From assembly GCA_018238825.1 (NCBI GenBank), contig JABCSP010000001.1:1-48444 (forward strand): a DNA stretch of 48,444 nucleotides. The letters are read 5' to 3'. Of this stretch, positions 42,402 to 48,444 are shown in pieces. How positions within the stretch are numbered: position 1 is the stretch's first letter; each line of letters begins with the position of its first letter. The position numbers and the translations under genes are program-made. Under the pieces are notes generated by a model, which ran no database searches, was not told where the DNA came from, and saw only the letters and a list, made by a program, of their open reading frames with translations. The DNA is from Candidatus Thorarchaeota archaeon. Its GTDB lineage: Archaea > Asgardarchaeota > Thorarchaeia > Thorarchaeales > Thorarchaeaceae.

Positions 42402-44468
42402 TCAACTCTGAGAATGACGTATTTTGCCATCTCTTGGGCTATAGAGTATTCCCTCTGCAAGAAGTTTGTTGATTACTTCTTCAGCTTGTTCACGTGCAAG
42501 ACCCATAGAAACAGCTCTTTGTACTAATGCATCTTTGTTAACCGTGGAAGTTCCTTCAGACTCTATATCTCTGATTGCTTTGATAATGACATCAGAAGAA
42601 CTTCTTTGAGAAGCACTCATCTTTGAAACAAGTTTGTCAATGTCAATCTTACCTGTAACCCTATCAAGGGCCACCATTCGTAAGGAATCTTCCATTAACC
42701 TAATTGCTGCTTGAGCATCCTCTTTCGATACCTTTGATTGCAGTGCCATTCTTGCTCTAGCTTCTGAAAGACGTACAAGGGATTCCAGTTGTCGAGCAGT
42801 AATCGGGACTGCGGCTCCACCTTCTGCACTTTTCCGTAAATCAACATAGAAATTCTCAATGACTTCTGCAGCTTCTGTTGTTAGTTGAGGAAGTACATAG
42901 CGATTAGCATAAGCGATGTATTTCTTTAGGAAATCTTGTGATACTGGAGGATTCGCAGGAGGACTTTTTGCTTTCTTCATTTGATGCATATTTAGGATAA
43001 ATTGTGCAAGTTCCCGGTCCTTAGTTGCCTCAATAGTGTCCACCATAATCCAAATCAAGTCAAATCTTGATAGTATTGTAAATGGAAGTTTAATATTGTC
43101 CTGAACTGATAGTGAAGATTCGTATCTACCCAAGGTGGGATTGGCGGCAGCAAGTATTGATGTTCGTGCATTGAGTGTTGCTATGATTCCTGCTTTTGCA
43201 ATACTGACTGTATGTTGCTCCATTGCTTCATGTATTGCGGTCCGGTCTATAGGATCCATTTTGTCAAATTCATCAATACAGGCAATACCTTGGTCTGCCA
43301 GTACAAGTGCCCCAGCTTCAAGGGTCATCGCCCCAGAATCAGCATCGTGCATAACAGCTGCTGTAAGACCTGCAGCGCTGCTACCTTTTCCTGATGTGTA
43401 TAGAGCTCGAACAGCTAAACCAGAAACAAACTTCAGTATCTGACTTTTTCCTGTTCCAGGATCTCCAATCATGAGAATATTCGATTTTCCACGTAATTTT
43501 GTTCCATCAGGAAGAGTCTTACTGACACCACCAAAAAGAAGCAAGGCGATAGACTCCTTTATGTTGTCATGACCTTGAATTGAAGGTGCGATGGATGAAA
43601 CAATTCTTTCATGTACGTACGGATCCTCTGAAAGTTCCTTGATTTTCTTCTCATCCTCTTCAGAAAGCTCAACCTGTTCATGTTCTTTTTCAGTGACTTC
43701 AACACCGATAGCCTCAATGAATATATTGAATGTAGCCAATCTTCCTCCTCTTCTGGAAAAATCAGGTGTTGTCTGAAGAATTCCTGTAATTTTAACTAAA
43801 TCGCCAGGACGAGAAAGATCTACTATGTCTCCCTCAAAAATGACATCAATAGAACGAGGCATTTGGCCAGGAGGTAGCTCATCAGGAGATTCTTGGATTC
43901 TGACTTTCTGCCAGTCTCGAAATTGGGATTCTTGAGCGAGGAGTCTCATTGGAGTCTTCTTATCACATAGTGGGCATCTTACTGGTTCAGTATACCTACC
44001 ATCTTCCTGTGTTTGTGGGATTTTTTCATCACAGATTCTACATTGAAACATTGCTTGAACTAGAAGAGGTTTTACTTCACTAGCTCGCATCATAATACCA
44101 CTAACACGTACTAGTTTTCCAATGTGTTTGGATCGGATTGCACGTAATGGAACATGCTCTGAGTAGTTGGTAATTCTGGCTTTGAGTGACGTGGTATCAA
44201 TACTGCTAACATAGTCAGGATCTTCAACCCGTAAAACGGCTACAAGAGCATTATTGACGATTTCAATGAATTTTGATGGGTCTTCTGCAGCAAGCGCCAT
44301 GAAGACGTTATCAAAGCTAATTAGGTCTTGGAAATCGATGGGTAGTGATAGTTCATCATTAATTGACATCTGTTGAACCTTAGTCCAGTAGATTAGAGAC
44401 CCTTGGTCATCCTTGTATGTTCTAAGAAACTCTTCGAAGCGTTCTTGAGATTCATCGTAACTGGACAT
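42402..44468 (-). CDS. mcm: Replicative helicase MCM
   Basis: This 688-residue MCM is complete: N-terminal domain with a zinc finger CRIC...CPLC (near 142-170), MCM AAA domain with Walker A GDPGTGKSQ (near 338-346), Walker B ACIDEFDKM (near 396-404), Arg finger SRFDL (near 460), and a C-terminal winged helix (about 600-688). MCM forms the hexameric fork helicase, stimulated by GINS and Cdc45/RecJ partners. ATG 44466-44468 has GAGGAGAAA upstream and a TATA box further up. No intein is present. Hel308 follows. Confidence 0.97.
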   Translation of the reverse strand: MSSYDESQERFEEFLRTYKDDQGSLIYWTKVQQMSINDELSLPIDFQDLISFDNVFMALAAEDPSKFIEIVNNALVAVLRVEDPDYVSSIDTTSLKARITNYSEHVPLRAIRSKHIGKLVRVSGIMMRASEVKPLLVQAMFQCRICDEKIPQTQEDGRYTEPVRCPLCDKKTPMRLLAQESQFRDWQKVRIQESPDELPPGQMPRSIDVIFEGDIVDLSRPGDLVKITGILQTTPDFSRRGGRLATFNIFIEAIGVEVTEKEHEQVELSEEDEKKIKELSEDPYVHERIVSSIAPSIQGHDNIKESIALLLFGGVSKTLPDGTKLRGKSNILMIGDPGTGKSQILKFVSGLAVRALYTSGKGSSAAGLTAAVMHDADSGAMTLEAGALVLADQGIACIDEFDKMDPIDRTAIHEAMEQHTVSIAKAGIIATLNARTSILAAANPTLGRYESSLSVQDNIKLPFTILSRFDLIWIMVDTIEATKDRELAQFILNMHQMKKAKSPPANPPVSQDFLKKYIAYANRYVLPQLTTEAAEVIENFYVDLRKSAEGGAAVPITARQLESLVRLSEARARMALQSKVSKEDAQAAIRLMEDSLRMVALDRVTGKIDIDKLVSKMSASQRSSSDVIIKAIRDIESEGTSTVNKDALVQRAVSMGLAREQAEEVINKLLAEGILYSPRDGKIRHSQS

Positions 44469-44510
44469 TTTTTTTCTCCTCGAATTTTAGTTGGGAACAA
44501 TCGGATAATT

Positions 44511-44518
44511 GTATTTAT
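44511..44518 (-). promoter_or_regulatory. TATA box for MCM
   Basis: The minus strand reads AATAAATAC, an archaeal TATA-type element about 45 bases upstream of the MCM ATG. Transcription would start near 44490, leaving a leader of about 20 bases that contains the GAGGAG Shine-Dalgarno. Confidence 0.45.
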
Positions 44519-44570
44519 TCTGACTACTAGTTCTTCAGGTTTTCTATTTAAGGACCCTAATACTCATAGC

Positions 44571-45128
44571 TTATTCCATCACATTTTGGCGCCATCCAGA
44601 TAGCAATTCTACAAGCTCTTCACATAGCCAGCGTTCCTCATGGGCCATCTGATTTTTCTTATCTTGGTATGCACCGGATTTTGCTACACGCAGAATCTTT
44701 GATAACCTTGTTTCAACGAGGAAAGGAGTCATTTTTGTTAATTTTTCCACTTCATCATATTTTCGCGGATCCATTGATGTTTTGTCACTCTGCAAACGCA
44801 GAGTCTTCCTCGCTATAGCTGTGTAAAGAAATGGCTGAAATGTTTGTAATTTGTGAGGGTGTTTCTCTTCTTCGCGATAGAGATTCTGAAGACGTCTTAG
44901 TGATTCATATGCGTCTTCAGGAGTAATGTCAACAGAATCATCTTTGAGTAGCTTCTCTATCACCCAGTTTGGTAAATTTGCACTGTCCCCTTTCTTGAAA
45001 GGACCGAATTTTTCCCCTGCAACATTGATTTGTGAAACGTTTTTTTGAAAAATACAATCCCGAGATTCATTAAGGAAAGCCATTTCAAAACGTTTCATCA
45101 CATCTTTAGAATCCTTACATAGTTTCAT
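44571..45128 (-). CDS. GINS complex subunit, Gins23 type
   Basis: This 185-residue protein has the reverse GINS order, B domain first: VSQINVAGEKFGPFKKGDSANLPNWVIEKLLKDDSVDI (about 29-66, shown in part) followed by the helical A domain (about 70-185). That is the Psf2/Psf3 arrangement, archaeal Gins23, the partner of Gins51 at 980-1618. ATG 45126-45128 begins the conserved part; a TTG at 45189-45191 would add 21 residues without conserved features. It is divergent from rfcS and 102 bases upstream of mcm. Confidence 0.82.
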   Translation of the reverse strand: MKLCKDSKDVMKRFEMAFLNESRDCIFQKNVSQINVAGEKFGPFKKGDSANLPNWVIEKLLKDDSVDITPEDAYESLRRLQNLYREEEKHPHKLQTFQPFLYTAIARKTLRLQSDKTSMDPRKYDEVEKLTKMTPFLVETRLSKILRVAKSGAYQDKKNQMAHEERWLCEELVELLSGWRQNVME

Positions 45129-45321
45129 TTCAATACACTTTCTCTTTTCGCTTGTATGAGATAAAGACCTTGCTCTAATAATTTGAGTCAAAATGATTAA
45201 TGATATTGGTTATTTAGCATGTGTAAGAGTATCGAGAGAAGCTTTTAAGGAATCAGCGATAGCTCATCAAAATAACTTGTATTGCAACTCTGGATATTTA
45301 TTGAATGGAAGGTAACCCATA

Positions 45322-46284
45322 ATGGATTTAGATTTGTGGACTGAAAAGTATCGGCCACCCACCTTAGGTGGTATTATTGGTCAAGAGTCGATAATTGAGA
45401 GTTTAACAAGGTTTGTAGAAACAAAGGCAGTACCGCATTGTCTTTTTACAGGTCCACCAGGTACCAGTAAGACAACCGCAGCGATGGCAATGGCAAAAGA
45501 TCTCTTTGGTGATACCTACAATCGTAATTTTATGGAACTAAATGCAAGTGATGAAAGAGGAATTGACGTTGTTCGAAATCAAATCAAGAATTTTGCTAGG
45601 ACCATGCCGTCCGGAGATGCACCATTCAAAATACTAGTCTTAGATGAAGCGGATCATTTGACTTCAGATGCACAACATGCCCTTAGACGTACTATGGAAT
45701 CATATGCTCAATCCTGTCGAATGATTCTGATTTGTAATTATTCGAGTAGAATCATACCTCCAATACAATCAAGATGTGCGATATTCAGATTCTCTCGCTT
45801 GGATGAAAGTGGAGTTTCTAAACGTTTGAAGTATATAGCTAAGAAGGAGAAAATCACTCTTGATTCAAGTGGAGTTGATGCAATTCTATATCTGACAGAG
45901 GGAGATATGAGGGCTGCGATTAACCTTCTTCAAGCAGCTTCTTCTATTGGTGAAACAATAACCGAGAAGACTGTCTATGCAATTGCTGGTAGTGCAAGTC
46001 CAGAAACAATAAAGACTATGCTTAATGATGCAAGAGAACAACGACATCTTGAATCTCTAGAATCTCTTAAGAGATTAATCTATAGTGAAGGAGTATCTCC
46101 AGTTGATTTAGTAAAACAGATACATAGAGAAATTCAGATTCTTGATTTATCACATTCACAACAAATGTCGATTTTAGAGCAAATTGCTGAAGTTGAATTT
46201 CGAATTGGTGAAGGTGCCAATGGTGAAATTCAGTTGGCTGCGCTATTAGCGCATATAGGTATAGGCAGTGATGTTAGTGAGTAA
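45322..46284 (+). CDS. rfcS: Replication factor C small subunit
   Basis: This 320-residue clamp-loader ATPase has Walker A TGPPGTSKTT (near 43-52), Walker B LVLDEADHLT (near 108), the Arg finger motif SRCAIFRF (near 149-156), and the C-terminal collar domain. RFC-S tetramers with one RFC-L load PCNA. ATG 45322 has GGTAACCC upstream. The end overlaps rfcL by 14 bases, so translation is coupled. Confidence 0.97.
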   Translation: MDLDLWTEKYRPPTLGGIIGQESIIESLTRFVETKAVPHCLFTGPPGTSKTTAAMAMAKDLFGDTYNRNFMELNASDERGIDVVRNQIKNFARTMPSGDAPFKILVLDEADHLTSDAQHALRRTMESYAQSCRMILICNYSSRIIPPIQSRCAIFRFSRLDESGVSKRLKYIAKKEKITLDSSGVDAILYLTEGDMRAAINLLQAASSIGETITEKTVYAIAGSASPETIKTMLNDAREQRHLESLESLKRLIYSEGVSPVDLVKQIHREIQILDLSHSQQMSILEQIAEVEFRIGEGANGEIQLAALLAHIGIGSDVSE

Positions 46285-47497
46285 TGAGAGTCTTCCTTGG
46301 CCCGAGAAACACCGACCAAGGAGTCTTGATCAAATTGTTGGTAATTTAGATACAACAAGTATGATGAAGGACTGGATTTTATCTTGGAAGACACGTCTTC
46401 CCGATAAGCGAGCTATATTATTGATTGGTCCACCTGGGACTGGAAAGACTGCAACTATCGGAGCTCTCGCAAATGATTTAGATATAGAATTAGTAGAGTT
46501 CAATTCAAGTGATAAAAGGAATAAAGACAGTATTGAAACTCTTGTTTGGAGAGCTGCATCACAACAAACACTTGATGGAAGAGCAAGGATGATTCTTCTA
46601 GATGAGGTGGATGGTTTATCTGGTACAAGTGATAGAGGCGGCGTTGGTGCAATTATCAAAGTAATCAAAGATTCTGTTCATCCAATATTTATGACTGCAA
46701 ATGATCCTAATAGTCCACGATTGAAAGACTTGTATAAAATCTGTCATGTCTATAATTTTGAACCAATTGACTCAGAAGGAATGATTAGAATTCTCACAAG
46801 AATAGCTAAAATGAACAAAGCTGATGTATCCCAAGATGTTTTTGATCAGATTATTGAAAATTCTGCAGGAGACCTTCGTGCTGCAATTTCAGATCTTGAA
46901 ACATATGTTAAACGAGGTACTACATCGCAATCTGTAGAATCATTTTTCCGAGATGTAAGGCGCGGTACAGAAGAATCTCTTCGTAGATTTTTCATGACAA
47001 CAGATTCAAAACTGGCAAGGAGAATATTGTCAGAATCAGAATTGGACCATGGTTCATTAATTCTGTGGTTAGAAGAAAACCTCCATCTTCATTTTTTGTC
47101 TCCAGAAGAACTGGATAGTGGACTCAATGGTCTTTCATTGGCAGATTTATCATTAGGAAGGATAATGAGAAACCAGAATTGGAAACTTTTAGCATACATG
47201 TATGATTTTCTTGCTGTTGGAGTAGCTGGGAGTAGAACAGATACTCCATATAGAAAAGTCAGCTATTCTAAGCCAACTTGGCCCCTATTAGTATGGCAAG
47301 GGAATAAATCACGAGATAAGAGGTCAGATGTTCTCACCTCTCTATCACGATTAGCCGGGGTTTCAAAACGAAGAGCTACACGGACTCATCTTGATACAAT
47401 AACAGAAATCATTGGAATTAAACCCAGTATGATTAGAGATTACGCAAGTTGGTTGGGTGTGGATAAAACATCATTGAAGAAGAGAGGTAAGAATTAA
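46271..47497 (+). CDS. rfcL: Replication factor C large subunit
   Basis: This 408-residue subunit has PWPEKHRPRSLDQIVGN at the start, Walker A IGPPGTGKTAT (near 51-62), Walker B ILLDEVDGLSG (near 107-117), and a C-terminal collar region; the basic end SLKKRGKN replaces the longer Lys-rich tail and PIP box found in some archaea. Three starts (GTG 46268, ATG 46271, GTG 46277) are within nine bases; I use the ATG, though GTGAT ahead of GTG 46277 also fits. Its last 65 bases overlap truA on the other strand. Confidence 0.95.
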   Translation: MLVSNESLPWPEKHRPRSLDQIVGNLDTTSMMKDWILSWKTRLPDKRAILLIGPPGTGKTATIGALANDLDIELVEFNSSDKRNKDSIETLVWRAASQQTLDGRARMILLDEVDGLSGTSDRGGVGAIIKVIKDSVHPIFMTANDPNSPRLKDLYKICHVYNFEPIDSEGMIRILTRIAKMNKADVSQDVFDQIIENSAGDLRAAISDLETYVKRGTTSQSVESFFRDVRRGTEESLRRFFMTTDSKLARRILSESELDHGSLILWLEENLHLHFLSPEELDSGLNGLSLADLSLGRIMRNQNWKLLAYMYDFLAVGVAGSRTDTPYRKVSYSKPTWPLLVWQGNKSRDKRSDVLTSLSRLAGVSKRRATRTHLDTITEIIGIKPSMIRDYASWLGVDKTSLKKRGKN

Positions 47498-48290
47498 TTC
47501 CGGAGAGAGTATTACCTGACCGTTTGATATAATCTAGTCGATTATTCAGTAGCTTCTGTATTCGTTTCAATCCGTATTTACTAGGAGTGAGTGAAAATGG
47601 CACTACGGTTTCCATGAGTATCAAGTTTTCAGGAGAGGCGGGTTCAATTCCACCCCGGATTGTTTTCTTTATACCTTGAAGTACCTCAAGAATAACTTCA
47701 GGTTCTAAATTGTGTAAGCCAATCTCTGTCAGCAGTGTTACAGTCTTTCGCACAAATTTCCATAGAAAACTGGTTCCAAAAACATCAAGGAATGGAATTT
47801 CGGAATCTGGACCAATTGATATATTGAGTACAGTGGCTACAGTATTTTGTCGTTCATCTGGTTTTGATAGCATATTAAAATCATTAGAACCAATAAGTAG
47901 GGAGATTGCTTTCTTGACTTGATTTCGGTCAATATTCTTCCATAATGGTCCTAGATAGTACCGATAATGGCGCATTAATGTACTGGAACGTGGTCGAAAC
48001 CCTTCAGGGGCTCTAGTTTTTGCCCACAGTACAATATCTTCAGGAAGATGCTTGTTAACCTGATCAATATTGAGTTGTTTATTCGTTGATAGCAACACAA
48101 GTTGTCCAAAACTATGGACGCCTCTATCAGTTCTTCCTGAGAGTTGGACAGTTTGTTTAGAGTGAGATTCCTTGCTCCAAGTTTCCATTGCTTTGATAAG
48201 TTCGCCTTGGACTGTTTTTAGTCCTAATTGTATTTGTGACCCGTAGTAATAGTCACCAAGGTAGAACAGACGGGCTAGATAGTCTGCCAT
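47433..48290 (-). CDS. truA: tRNA pseudouridine synthase A
   Basis: This 285-residue enzyme makes pseudouridine at 38-40 of the tRNA anticodon stem. The catalytic aspartate is in SGRTDRGVHSFGQ (near 51-63); RHYRYYL (near 106-112) and the C-terminal SFLWKFVRKTV (near 170) are also family features. ATG 48288-48290 is the start. Its 3' end overlaps rfcL tail to tail by 65 bases, with both frames intact. Confidence 0.95.
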   Translation of the reverse strand: MADYLARLFYLGDYYYGSQIQLGLKTVQGELIKAMETWSKESHSKQTVQLSGRTDRGVHSFGQLVLLSTNKQLNIDQVNKHLPEDIVLWAKTRAPEGFRPRSSTLMRHYRYYLGPLWKNIDRNQVKKAISLLIGSNDFNMLSKPDERQNTVATVLNISIGPDSEIPFLDVFGTSFLWKFVRKTVTLLTEIGLHNLEPEVILEVLQGIKKTIRGGIEPASPENLILMETVVPFSLTPSKYGLKRIQKLLNNRLDYIKRSGNTLSGINSYLSSSMMFYPHPTNLRNL

Positions 48291-48303
48291 GTGTCAGAAT
48301 CTC

Positions 48304-48444
48304 CTATGATTCCCATATATTAAAGAAATTCCGTAAAGCACGAGCTCGTATGTCTTCTTCCATGAAGCGATATATCTTAATCCGACCATGTTTTTTCTCT
48401 TCAATAATACCTGATTTCACTAAGACTTTAAGATGTGATGTAGT
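48304..48444 (-). CDS. Winged-helix transcriptional regulator, ArsR-like (partial, 5' end outside window)
   Basis: The last 46 codons before TAG 48304-48306 read TSHLKVLVKSGIIEEKKHGRIKIYRF..., the recognition helix and wing of an ArsR-type winged helix, followed by a helix ALRNFFNIWES. The N-terminus is beyond the right edge. It lies upstream of truA on the same strand with a 13-base gap, so it may be in its operon. Function and ligand cannot be judged. Confidence 0.75.
   Translation of the reverse strand, partial: TTSHLKVLVKSGIIEEKKHGRIKIYRFMEEDIRARALRNFFNIWES

Noticed and set aside
1..48444. CRISPR arrays, transposons, insertion sequences, prophage
   Set aside because: No spaced direct repeats, transposase or integrase motifs, or terminal repeats were found on reading through.

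Overview
This window is archaeal chromosome. The evidence is archaeal-type ribosomal proteins (S3Ae, S15), RpoL, TFS, exosome Csl4, KEOPS subunits, D-family polymerase small subunit, MCM, RFC, HerA/NurA, UPF0147/UPF0200/UPF0201, TATA-box promoters, and two tRNA genes whose introns sit at splicing-endonuclease-type sites. An MglA/Arf-like GTPase, roadblock proteins, an SSSCA1 (autoantigen p27)-like zinc ribbon and a second GINS gene fit an Asgard archaeon best. That assignment is inference from gene content; no rRNA is present to settle it. Start codons are very often TTG, and Shine-Dalgarno sequences of the GGTGA/GGAG type are common.

Layout. 1-7796 is one long leftward block, probably one or two operons: METTL5-like methyltransferase, Csl4, RpoL, RNase III-like protein, TFS, an OB-fold protein, two tandem PCNAs, primase PriS, GINS (Gins51), a small coiled-coil protein, a two-TM miniprotein and, cut by the window edge, HdrC. 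7797-13383 holds Orc1/Cdc6 (next to an ORB-like inverted repeat), DP1, a PhoU-like regulator and a phosphohexomutase. 13431-19741 holds tRNA-Ser (T-loop intron), a DsrE-like protein, tRNA-Leu, a 47-aa zinc ribbon, S3Ae, the SSSCA1-like protein, UPF0147, a GC-rich non-coding stretch, RNase FAU-1, Pcc1, a Cdc45/RecJ-like protein and S15. 19832-29347 holds Bud32, Kae1, an Sm-like protein, DUF460, a wHTH, an unknown acidic protein, HerA, NurA and CTP synthase. 29462-31927 is a three-gene operon of a double-roadblock protein, an unrecognised protein and an MglA-like GTPase. 32025-40131 holds an HD hydrolase, an HTH regulator, GPN GTPase, tRNA-G10 methyltransferase, UPF0201, UPF0200, an AAA ATPase, ThpR, tRNA-Pro (intron) and a histone-deacetylase-family protein. 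40123-48444 holds Hel308, MCM, Gins23, RFC small and large subunits, TruA and a partial wHTH.

Working together: most parts of a replication fork are encoded here (Orc1/Cdc6, MCM, both GINS types, a Cdc45-like protein, PriS, two PCNAs, RFC-S/L, DP1, an OB protein), with repair helicases and nucleases (Hel308, HerA, NurA). The DP2 polymerase subunit and PriL are absent. A second theme is RNA: three KEOPS subunits, TruA, Trm-G10, ThpR, exosome Csl4, FAU-1 and Sm. The least explained system is the roadblock/unknown/GTPase operon. No CRISPR array, transposon or insertion sequence was seen, and no gene-free stretch exceeds about 300 bases.
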